Assembly: GCA_044227605.1 (NCBI GenBank)
Contig: JBGAWJ010000082.1
Span: 1-6,973, forward strand
Reading direction: 5' to 3'
DNA: 6,973 bases
Origin: JAEUKQ01 sp044227605
GTDB lineage: Bacteria; Pseudomonadota; Alphaproteobacteria; JAEUKQ01
Below are positions 1 to 6,461 of this stretch, piece by piece; position 1 is the stretch's first letter, and each line of letters opens with the position of its first letter. The position numbers were made by a program, and so were the translations under genes. The notes under the pieces are model-generated. The model was not told the origin of the DNA and did not search any database. It saw nothing but the letters and a program-made list of their open reading frames with translations.

Positions 1-36
1 ATTAATCCATACCACTCATGAATCAAGGGCATAGAA

Positions 37-2077
37 ATGCGCAGGCATGATCCGCTTTTAAGTAAACCGGGTATTCAAGAAAAACAATTTGCTCAGGGTC
101 ATAAATTTGAAATTGTCTCTGATTATCGGCCAGCTGGTGACCAACCATTAGCTATTAAACAATTGGTTCAAGGGTTAGAGGAAGGTATAAAAAATCAGGT
201 GCTTTTGGGGGTAACCGGTTCGGGTAAAACCTTTACGGTGGCCCATATTATCCAAACATTACAGCGTCCGGCTTTGATCATGGCACCTAATAAAACCTTG
301 GCGGCTCAGCTATATTCGGAAATGAAGTCTTTTTTCCCCCATAATGCCGTTGAATATTTTGTTNNNNNNNNNNGAACGGCGAGACGTGATTATTGTGGCT
401 AGCGTTTCGTGCATTTATGGGATTGGGTCACCTGAAACATATGCGGCAATGACTATTTCCTTAGAAAAGGGCAAGCGGATTGAGCGGAACCAGTTATTAA
501 GGCAATTGGTGGAAATTCAATATAAAAGGAATGATATTGCTTTTCAGCGTGGTGCCTTCCGGGTAAGAGGGGACAGTATTGAAATTTTTCCATCCCATTT
601 AGAGGATCGCGCTTGGCAATTATCATTTTTTGATGATGAGATTGAAGCTATAGTAGAATTTGATCCGTTGACGGGTGAAAAAATAAGCAAATTGGATTTT
701 ATTAAAATTTATGCCAACAGCCATTATGTGACCCCAAAACCTACAATGGAAAAAGCTATAAGGCAAATTCAACAAGATTTGAAAAGCCAACTGGTCATTC
801 TTAATGATCAAGGGAAATTGTTAGAAGCGCAGCGCTTGCAACAGCGGACAGCCTTCGATTTGGAAATGCTCACGGCAACCGGGATATGTGCCGGTATTGA
901 AAATTATTCCCGTTATTTGACGGGTCGTCAACCAGGTGAACCACCACCGACCTTATTCGAATATTTGCCACAAGATGCGCTTTTATTTATTGATGAAAGC
1001 CATGTGACTGTTCCGCAAGTGAACGGCATGTATAAGGGCGATTTTTCCAGAAAATCCACTTTATCCAATTACGGGTTTCGTTTGCCATCTTGTTTAGATA
1101 ACCGTCCGTTAAAATTTGAAGAATGGGAGCAAATGCGCCCCGATAGCATTTTTGTTTCAGCGACACCCGGGCCATGGGAATTAAATAAGACAGAGGGCAT
1201 TTTTGTTGAACAGGTGATTAGGCCTACCGGATTAATTGATCCGGTTTGCATTATCCGCCCGATTGAAACCCAGGTGGATGATGTGATGGCAGAATGCCGC
1301 CAAGTTGCCGCTAAAGGCCAACGGGTTTTAATTACCACCTTAACAAAAAAAATGGCCGAGGATTTAAGCGAATATTTACAAGAATCAGGGCTGAAGGTGC
1401 GTTATCTCCACTCCGACATTGAAACGTTGGAACGCATTGAAATTATCCGCGACCTGCGCTTGGGTGTTTTTGATGTCTTGGTAGGTATTAACTTATTAAG
1501 GGAAGGGCTTGATATCCCCGAATGTGCGCTCGTGGCAATTTTGGATGCAGACAAGGAAGGTTTTTTGCGTTCGCAAACTGCCCTCATCCAAATGATTGGG
1601 CGAGCAGCACGAAATATTGACGGCCGCGTTATTTTATATGCGGATAAGGTAACGCAATCAATGGAGAAAGCACTAGGTGAAACAAACCGCCGGCGGGAAA
1701 AACAACAATTATATAATGCTGCACATGGCATTACTCCAGAATCTATAAGAAAATCCATTCATGATGTTTTGCAAAGTGTTTATGAACAAGACCATGTTAC
1801 GGTTGATACCAAAATATCTGAGGAAATTTTTCATCATCTTGGCCATAATTTACAAAAGGTCATCGCTGATTTAGAAGAACGGATGAAAATAGCAGCGGCC
1901 GATTTAGAATTTGAAGAAGCGGGGCGATTGCGCGATGAAATGCGTAGGCTGCAGTCCGCCGAATTAGAAGTGCCGGTGCTGCCTTCCCCAACAGCTTTTA
2001 GCGCAAAAAAAAACCATAAGACAAAATCAGGTTCTTCGCTATTTGCTAAAAGTTCGCAAGGTAAAAAACGTAAATAG
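37..2077 (+). CDS. uvrB: UvrABC excinuclease subunit B (UvrB), interrupted by an assembly gap
   Basis: UvrB is the damage-verifying helicase-like subunit of nucleotide excision repair. It is loaded by UvrA and then recruits UvrC for dual incision in the cytoplasm. Seen here: Walker A GVTGSGKT at residues 58-65, the APNKTLAAQLY segment, a DESH Walker B box at 992-1003, SATPG after 1150, LREGLDIPE near 1500, helicase motif VI QMIGRAARN at 1589-1615, and a C-terminal UVR (UvrC-binding) motif at 1859-1954 followed by a lysine-rich tail. Ten Ns at 364-373 break the reading frame: the 5' part is in frame 1 (ends EYFV) and the 3' part is in frame 2 (resumes ERRDV). By comparison with E. coli UvrB about 41 codons are missing there, which would give a protein of about 717 aa. 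ATG 37 is the first in-frame start after a stop at 19-21, with a weak AAGGG about 7 nt upstream. Identity is near certain; the break looks like an assembly artefact rather than a pseudogene. Confidence 0.96.
364..373. other. Assembly gap (10 N) inside uvrB
   Basis: Ten undetermined bases. The flanks code for UvrB on both sides but in different frames, so 10 is a nominal gap size. The true missing length should be a multiple of 3, near 123 nt by family comparison. The missing segment would encode the beta-hairpin region (YYDYYQPEAY-type motif) that UvrB inserts between the DNA strands. Confidence 0.95.
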
Positions 2078-2114
2078 GGGATAAATGCTTGATGGCATGG
2101 CGCTATGAAAGCTT

Positions 2115-2444
2115 TTATTTGAAAGCAAAGATGAAATAGACAGCCCCCATCAAGCATAAGAAAGCGGCAAAATAATTCCAACCAATCTGTTCTTTTAAAT
2201 AAAAAACAGCAAATATGGCAAAAACAGTCATGGTAATGACTTCTTGGATGATTTTGAGTTGAGCGGCATTAAAGGGGCCGTAACCCAATCGATTGGCCGG
2301 TACCATCAAGCAATATTCAAAAAAAGCGATACCCCAGCTGATCAGAATGGCTTTCCATAAACTCAAGGATGGATTTTTTAAATGGCCATACCAAGCGAAT
2401 GTCATAAATATATTGGAACAAATTAATAAAAAAACAGTATACAT
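2115..2444 (-). CDS. DUF486 / DMT-like small inner-membrane protein
   Basis: This is a 109-aa, very hydrophobic protein with about four membrane segments (roughly residues 2-18, 30-49, 66-83 and 88-107). I recognise the DUF486 family, annotated as 'DMT family protein'. The conserved blocks seen are SNIFMTFAWYGHLK near the N-terminus, FFEYCLMVPANRLGYG in the middle, and a FNAAQLKIIQEVI block before the third helix. The family resembles half of a drug/metabolite transporter and may work as a dimer, but no substrate is established. It is convergent with uvrB (37-bp gap) and divergent from mscL (135-bp spacer), so it is probably transcribed alone. The start is ATG at 2444-2442, with only a weak purine-rich ACGGA directly upstream. 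Length fits the family. Family membership is fairly sure; function is unknown. Confidence 0.87.
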   Translation of the reverse strand: MYTVFLLICSNIFMTFAWYGHLKNPSLSLWKAILISWGIAFFEYCLMVPANRLGYGPFNAAQLKIIQEVITMTVFAIFAVFYLKEQIGWNYFAAFLCLMGAVYFIFAFK

Positions 2445-2568
2445 TCCGTCGATCTTAACAATAAAAGATTATCAAGTGATTAATCAGTTTGATTTAATAT
2501 CCAAAATGAGGGGCTTCGCCAAGGAATATTTATCAAATAATTACTACAAAAATAAAAACCATTAAAGC

Positions 2569-2574
2569 AGAGGA
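2569..2574 (+). promoter_or_regulatory. Ribosome binding site of mscL
   Basis: AGAGGA lies 5 nt upstream of ATG 2580. It is the clearest Shine-Dalgarno match in the window and confirms the mscL start. Confidence 0.7.
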
Positions 2575-2579
2575 ACAAA

Positions 2580-2981
2580 ATGTTTCAAGAATTTAAAAAA
2601 TTTCTAATGCGCGGCAATGTTGTTGATTTAGCGGTGGGGATTATTATTGGTACTGCTTTCGGAAAAATTATTGAATCACTGGTTAAAGATATCCTAATGC
2701 CCCCGTTAGGATATCTTCTCAGCGGGATTGATTTCTCTGCACTTTCTTGGAAATTAGACCAGACTGGCAAAGCAGTTATCCAATACGGCGCTTTCTTTAA
2801 CAACTTCATTCAATTTTGTATTATAGGCTTTGCTGTATTTTTGCTGATTAAGGCCCTTAATAAAGTTGCTGTTAAAAAAGAAAAATTACCACTATCACCT
2901 ACGCAACAGGAAATTTTATTACGAGAGATTCGTGATCTTTTGTCGGAAGGTAGCAAGAAAATCCGTATTAAATATCCGTAG
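2580..2981 (+). CDS. mscL: Large-conductance mechanosensitive channel MscL
   Basis: MscL forms a homopentameric inner-membrane pore that opens under membrane tension and releases solutes during hypo-osmotic shock. The 133-aa product (E. coli 136 aa) shows the N-terminal amphipathic helix EFKKFLMRGNVVDLAVG. This leads into TM1 (about residues 14-40) with the small-residue packing IIIGTAFGKI; Gly20 aligns with E. coli Gly22. The conserved MPPLG follows at 40-44, then a periplasmic loop starting GIDF (49-52), TM2 (about 74-93), and a cytoplasmic helix ending EILLREIRDLL (111-121) that forms the C-terminal bundle. A good ribosome binding site, AGAGGA at 2569-2574, lies 5 nt before the ATG and fixes the start. 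It is divergent from the DUF486 gene and convergent with the ABC transporter gene. It looks intact and ordinary. Confidence 0.97.
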   Translation: MFQEFKKFLMRGNVVDLAVGIIIGTAFGKIIESLVKDILMPPLGYLLSGIDFSALSWKLDQTGKAVIQYGAFFNNFIQFCIIGFAVFLLIKALNKVAVKKEKLPLSPTQQEILLREIRDLLSEGSKKIRIKYP

Positions 2982-2998
2982 CAATTTGCTTGCTTTTT
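2980..2998 (+). terminator. Possible weak intrinsic terminator of mscL
   Basis: AGCAA (2980-2984) can pair with TTGCT (2990-2994) around a 5-nt loop, followed by TTTT (2995-2998). The stem is only 5 bp, AT-rich, and starts inside the stop codon. A longer-range alternative pairs AGCAAG (2952-2957) with CTTGCT (2989-2994). The position between two convergent genes fits a terminator, but the stem is weak. Confidence 0.25.
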
Positions 2999-3004
2999 CA
3001 AATT

Positions 3005-4822
3005 TTACGTTGGGGCAATAAAACCACCCACTTGACGGTTCCAAAGGGCCGCATATTTCCCTTTTTTCTGAAGCAATTCCTGATGATTGCCTTGTTCCAG
3101 CACTTGACCAGCCTCTAGATAAAGGATGCGGTCCATTCCGGCAATCGTTGATAAACGGTGGGCAATGGCAATCACCGTACGTCCTTGCATTAAATGCTTA
3201 AAAGCTTGCTGAATTAAATATTCTGATTCGGAATCAAGGGCAGACGTGGCTTCGTCCAAAATAACAATTGGCGCATTTTTCAAAATTGCCCGGGCAATGG
3301 CAATCCGCTGGCGTTCCCCGCCGGAAAGTTTGATGCCGCGTTCACCCACAATCGTATTATACCCGCTGGAGCGACTCATAATAAAATCATAACAGTAAGA
3401 CTGCTTTGCAGCCAATTCTACTGCCGCATCGCTGGCTTGCAAATTGCCATACCGGATGTTTTCCATAATTGGCCGGTGAAAAACGGAAGGATTTTGAGAA
3501 ACTTCCGCAATATTTTCATTCAAAGAATCCCAGCTTATTTCCTGGATATTTTGTCCATCAATCAAAATCTTACCAGAATTCGGCTCAAAATGACGCCGCA
3601 ATAATTTGATCAAAGTACTTTTGCCAGCACCAGAAGGGCCAACTAAGCCAACCTTTTCTCCAGGATTAATGGTTAAGTGAAAATCACGAAATTGTTGCAA
3701 CCCATCGGGGTGATTATAATTCATTCCGATGAATTCAATTTTTCCTTGCTTGACCACTAACTGTTTTGCGTTGGTTTTATCAGTAATTTCATGAGGTTTG
3801 GTAACCAAATCAAGTGACTCGGTTAAGGTGCCAATCGCCTCAAAGAAATCAAGCAACTCATTGGATAAACCCCATACATTCATGGAAATAAAAGAGGTTA
3901 AGCCAAAAACCATACTGAAGGTGCCGATATCCATCTGGCCAGCGATTACTTCACTGATGGCCATATAACTTAAGGTGGCGATCATGGTAAGAATGGCAAC
4001 CGCTTGAAAAACCCGCATGGCAATTAAAAACCAGCGTAAGGTGATGGAGCGTCGACGTTCTTCAGCGAAGGCTTCTCCAAGCTTTACACGTTCATGCCGC
4101 CACTGGGCAAAAGCCCGAATACTTTCGGCATTGCCTATCGCATCCACCATTTTACCGGAAACAATACTGCCTTGTGCGGAGAAAGAAGCGGAAAGACTAA
4201 CGCAGCGTCTGGCCAGCAATATCGATACGATAATATAAATGCCAACCCAGATTCCCAAGACAATAGCGAATTTAGGGTTTTGCTGGATAAGTAATACGCT
4301 TGAGACGGACATCAGGGAAACTAACCCAACCATCTTGACCGTGATCATTTCCAAGATGTTCATACAAGCTTTAGCCGCTTCTTTAACTTTTTGCCCTAAT
4401 TTACCCCCAAAATTATCCTGAAAGTACCTTGGGGAATGGCCCAGCAAATATCCAAACATATGATTCTGTACGGTTTCCCGTAAATAAGGTGCCGTACGTA
4501 TATCAATAATATTTTGAATACGAAAAAATAAAGAACCCAGCAACCAGGCAGCAATCAATAAAATAAACCAATACATGGTTTCACTTTGCTTGATGGATAC
4601 CACATCATTGGATGCTAAAGCATTGATCAGTTTTTTAATAAAATAAGGTTCTAAGGTATCAAATACCCTACCCAACAAGATCGCTAAAATGATGAAAATG
4701 TAATGGATAGCAAATTTATGACGCACAAAAAACCAGACAAAAGCCCAAGGCGTTTTTGGCAACGATAAAATTGGTTTTAAGGAATTATTTGAGCTATTGT
4801 CTATAGGTTTTGTTTTCATCAT
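3005..4822 (-). CDS. ABC exporter half-transporter, fused permease and ATPase
   Basis: This is a 605-aa type I ABC exporter of the MsbA/MdlB kind, expected to work as a dimer in the inner membrane and export an unidentified substrate using ATP. Residues 30-330 form the permease, with about six membrane segments (roughly 35-52, 84-101, 163-180, 185-203, 266-290 and 300-320). The ATPase domain is complete: Walker A GPSGAGKST 395-403, Q-loop Gln443, signature LSGGERQ 499-505, Walker B IVILDEATSALD 519-530 and H-loop His555. The frame stays open up to a TTG at 4978, but the extra 52 residues look unlike the family, and a promoter lies inside that stretch (4931-4959). I therefore start at ATG 4822; the adjacent ATG at 4819 is equally possible, and no clear Shine-Dalgarno is seen before either. 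It is convergent with mscL, 23 bp away. Neighbours give no hint of substrate; lipid, drug or peptide export are all possible. Confidence 0.92.
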   Translation of the reverse strand: MMKTKPIDNSSNNSLKPILSLPKTPWAFVWFFVRHKFAIHYIFIILAILLGRVFDTLEPYFIKKLINALASNDVVSIKQSETMYWFILLIAAWLLGSLFFRIQNIIDIRTAPYLRETVQNHMFGYLLGHSPRYFQDNFGGKLGQKVKEAAKACMNILEMITVKMVGLVSLMSVSSVLLIQQNPKFAIVLGIWVGIYIIVSILLARRCVSLSASFSAQGSIVSGKMVDAIGNAESIRAFAQWRHERVKLGEAFAEERRRSITLRWFLIAMRVFQAVAILTMIATLSYMAISEVIAGQMDIGTFSMVFGLTSFISMNVWGLSNELLDFFEAIGTLTESLDLVTKPHEITDKTNAKQLVVKQGKIEFIGMNYNHPDGLQQFRDFHLTINPGEKVGLVGPSGAGKSTLIKLLRRHFEPNSGKILIDGQNIQEISWDSLNENIAEVSQNPSVFHRPIMENIRYGNLQASDAAVELAAKQSYCYDFIMSRSSGYNTIVGERGIKLSGGERQRIAIARAILKNAPIVILDEATSALDSESEYLIQQAFKHLMQGRTVIAIAHRLSTIAGMDRILYLEAGQVLEQGNHQELLQKKGKYAALWNRQVGGFIAPT

Positions 4823-4930
4823 AAAAAATTTTGAATTGATTAACGATAGAGTCCCGGGAATGTACCACTTTTCCAACGGATAGAGGTAAAGCAGGAAGGG
4901 ATATTTTTTGTTTGAATAGTGCCATGATAA

Positions 4931-4959
4931 AATATAGGTAAAATATTTTGCCCACTCAA
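4931..4959 (-). promoter_or_regulatory. Predicted sigma70-like promoter of the ABC exporter gene
   Basis: On the minus strand, TTGAGT (4959-4954, 4/6 to the -35 consensus) and TATATT (4936-4931, 5/6 to the -10 consensus) are separated by exactly 17 nt. The spacer contains the palindrome AAAATATTTT (4940-4949). Transcription would begin near 4924 and leave a leader of about 100 nt before ATG 4822. The site lies inside the alternative TTG-initiated N-terminal extension, which argues against that extension. Confidence 0.5.
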
Positions 4960-4979
4960 CCGAAACATGGCGCAACAAC

Positions 4980-4994
4980 TGGCTAAATCAGCCA
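4980..4994. repeat. Short inverted repeat upstream of the ABC promoter
   Basis: TGGCT and AGCCA form perfect 5-bp arms around AAATC. It lies about 20 bp upstream of the ABC gene's -35 element on the minus strand. No T-tract follows directly, so it is not a clear terminator. A binding site or chance are both possible. Confidence 0.3.
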
Positions 4995-5016
4995 CCGCTT
5001 AATAATTTTTTTTAAG

Positions 5017-5045
5017 TTGTCTTTGTTTAATATCTTATTCATTAT
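5017..5045 (+). promoter_or_regulatory. Candidate promoter of the FAD oxidoreductase gene
   Basis: TTGTCT (5017-5022) and CATTAT (5040-5045) are separated by 17 nt; each matches the consensus at 4 of 6 positions. In such AT-rich DNA this is weak evidence. The inverted repeat at 5045-5067 would cover the predicted transcription start, as an operator might. Confidence 0.25.
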
Positions 5046-5067
5046 TCATGGACATATGACCCATGAA
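5045..5067. repeat. Inverted repeat, possible operator (first of a pair)
   Basis: TTCATGG (5045-5051) and CCATGAA (5061-5067) are perfect 7-bp arms around a 9-nt spacer that contains CATATG. The dyad size fits a dimeric regulator site. It overlaps the end of the candidate -10 element of the downstream oxidoreductase gene. No U-tract follows, so it does not look like a terminator. Confidence 0.45.
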
Positions 5068-5075
5068 AGCTAGTC

Positions 5076-5093
5076 GAATAAATCATTTTATTC
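5076..5093. repeat. Inverted repeat, possible operator or hairpin (second of a pair)
   Basis: GAATAAA (5076-5082) and TTTATTC (5087-5093) are perfect 7-bp arms around TCAT. It lies 8 bp after the preceding inverted repeat and 78 bp before the oxidoreductase start. The arms differ in sequence from the first repeat, so the two would not be copies of one site. AT-rich dyads of this size can also arise by chance. Confidence 0.4.
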
Positions 5094-5161
5094 AATGTAA
5101 TTATAGAGCCTTAAACCTAAAATATGAGATGTGTTGCATTAAAGACATATCTGGGTGAGTT

Positions 5162-5165
5162 AGGA
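5162..5165 (+). promoter_or_regulatory. Ribosome binding site that decides the oxidoreductase start
   Basis: AGGA ends 6 nt before ATG 5172. The upstream in-frame ATG at 5124 has no comparable site, so this favours the shorter protein. Confidence 0.55.
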
Positions 5166-5171
5166 AAAAAT

Positions 5172-6461
5172 ATGCCGGATCGTTTTTTATTAAATTCATA
5201 TTATCATGCAACGGCTAATCAACAACTTGCCTTCCCGGTACTAGATAAGAACAGTAAAGTAGATGTGTGTATCATTGGTGGCGGCTATAGCGGGTTAAAT
5301 ACGGCTTTAGAGTTGCAGCAAAAGGGTATTGAAGCAGTTATATTAGAAGCCGAAACAGTTGCTTTCGGCGCCTCTGGTAGGAATGGGGGGCAAGTTCATG
5401 CGGGGCTGCGTTTAACAGCAAGCGAACTTATTACAATGTTTGGCGAAGCCAAAGCGAAAGAACTATGGGCTTTATCAGAGGAAGCCAAAGAAATCCTTCT
5501 TTCCCGCTTGCGGCAATATCACATTCAATGTGATTATCAACCGGGCTTATTGGTGGCTGCGGCAAAATCCTCTCATTTGCCTTGTCTTTTAGAAGATGTC
5601 GAAGTTGCTCAAAAAATATTTGGCTATCCGCACGCCCGGTTTTTAAAAAAAGAAGAAATCCAAGAAATAGTGGCAAGCAAAAATTACTGCGGAGGGATGA
5701 TTGATAGCGGGGCGGGGCATCTGCATCCCTTAAATTATGCGTTGGGATTGGCGGCTGCTTGCCAAAAAAACGGAATTAAAATTTACGAAAAAACCCGGGT
5801 TATTGAGGTTAAAAGAACGGATTCAGGATCAGGGTATGTGATTCGCAGCCTACAGGGGGAAATCCATGCTAAAAAAGTGGTCATGTGCTGCAATGCATAT
5901 CTTTTTAAGTTGCAAAAAAAATTGGCATCTCGGATTATGCCAATTGTTAATTTTATTTTAGCGACCGAGCCTTTGGGAATAGAAAAAGCCCAGCAATTAA
6001 TCAAACAAAATTTGGCCATTTGTGATACAAAATTTGTGGTTAATTATTACCGCTTTTCTAAAGATTATCGATTAATCTATGGAGGCGGGGAAACTTATAC
6101 CAATCATCCTCCCCATAATATGAAGGAATTTGTCAGAAAATTCATGTTACGTACTTTCCCACAATTGGAGGATATTAAAATTGATTATGCTTGGGGGGGG
6201 AAATTGGCGATTACTACTACACGCCTTCCCGATATCGGCCAGTTATTTCCTGGTTTTTATTATGCCCATGGATATTCAGGGCAGGGGCTGAGTATGACAG
6301 GCTTGGCAGGCCGGTTAATTGCTGAAGCTATTACAGGTGAACTCAAGCGGTTTAATTTAATAGCCTCTCTTCCCAATCAGCCATTTCCTGGCGGAACATT
6401 GTTGCGTTGGCCATTGCAAGTGGCGGCCATGCTTTGGTTTAGTTTAAGAGATAAATTATAA
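5172..6461 (+). CDS. puuB: PuuB/OrdL-type FAD-dependent oxidoreductase (gamma-glutamylputrescine oxidase-like)
   Basis: This DadA-superfamily flavoenzyme is closest by eye to E. coli PuuB, which oxidises gamma-glutamylputrescine in the putrescine degradation pathway. The FAD-binding Rossmann motif IIGGGYSGLNTA is at residues 34-45 with Glu59 ending the second beta strand. FGASGRNGGQ (65-74), CDYQPGLLV (120-128), GHLHPLN (182-188), YRLIYGGG (299-306), YAWGGKLAITTTRLPDIG (339-356) and GYSGQG (367-372) all match family blocks. So does the PFPGG...SLRDKL end. I chose ATG 5172 (429 aa; E. coli 426) because AGGA at 5162-5165 is well spaced. An in-frame ATG at 5124 has no Shine-Dalgarno and adds 16 residues unlike the family. 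Codons 341-343 (Trp-Gly-Gly) are written as an 8-G run. No puuA, puuC or puuD gene is adjacent, so the exact substrate is uncertain; another amine or amino acid is possible. The 3' end overlaps ctaA. Confidence 0.82.
   Translation: MPDRFLLNSYYHATANQQLAFPVLDKNSKVDVCIIGGGYSGLNTALELQQKGIEAVILEAETVAFGASGRNGGQVHAGLRLTASELITMFGEAKAKELWALSEEAKEILLSRLRQYHIQCDYQPGLLVAAAKSSHLPCLLEDVEVAQKIFGYPHARFLKKEEIQEIVASKNYCGGMIDSGAGHLHPLNYALGLAAACQKNGIKIYEKTRVIEVKRTDSGSGYVIRSLQGEIHAKKVVMCCNAYLFKLQKKLASRIMPIVNFILATEPLGIEKAQQLIKQNLAICDTKFVVNYYRFSKDYRLIYGGGETYTNHPPHNMKEFVRKFMLRTFPQLEDIKIDYAWGGKLAITTTRLPDIGQLFPGFYYAHGYSGQGLSMTGLAGRLIAEAITGELKRFNLIASLPNQPFPGGTLLRWPLQVAAMLWFSLRDKL
6193..6200 (+). repeat. Eight-G homopolymer inside the oxidoreductase gene
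   Basis: Eight consecutive G bases encode the end of Trp341 plus Gly342 and Gly343. Adding one G would bring a TGA at 6323-6325 into frame; losing one would bring in a TGA at 6289-6291. Either removes the conserved FAD-contacting C-terminal region. Confidence 0.9.

Larger units (their letters stand above)
4823..5171. other. Divergent intergenic region between the ABC exporter and the FAD oxidoreductase
   Basis: This 349-bp stretch has no gene I can support. It holds a sigma70-like promoter for the ABC gene (4931-4959), a weaker candidate for the oxidoreductase gene (5017-5045), and short inverted repeats at 4980-4994, 5045-5067 and 5076-5093. An 8-bp TCCCGGGA palindrome sits at 4852-4859 in the predicted ABC leader. 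Most of the spacer is AT-rich, as expected for promoter DNA. Confidence 0.6.

Noticed and set aside
1402..1758. 118-codon minus-strand open frame inside uvrB
   Set aside because: It is antisense to conserved UvrB helicase motifs and reads as a low-information, Ser/Arg-rich product.
2111..2126. GCTTT / AAAGC hairpin as a DUF486 terminator
   Set aside because: It has only a 5-bp AT-rich stem and a three-T tail; too weak to call.
2293..2565. 90-codon + strand open frame ending just before mscL
   Set aside because: It is mostly antisense to the well-supported DUF486 gene, has no recognisable domain, and no good ribosome binding site was seen.
2445..2579. Promoters for mscL and the DUF486 gene in their shared spacer
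   Set aside because: Promoters must be here, but no -35/-10 pair with acceptable spacing stands out from the AT-rich background.
4823..4924. Possible riboswitch or T-box in the ABC leader (a GTGGTAC stretch resembles part of a T-box)
   Set aside because: No matching specifier stem, antiterminator pairing or terminator can be seen; the resemblance is a few bases only.
4794..4925. 43-codon minus-strand ATG frame in the predicted ABC leader, overlapping the ABC start
   Set aside because: The ATG lies at the predicted transcription start, so there is no room for a ribosome binding site, and the peptide shows no recognisable features.
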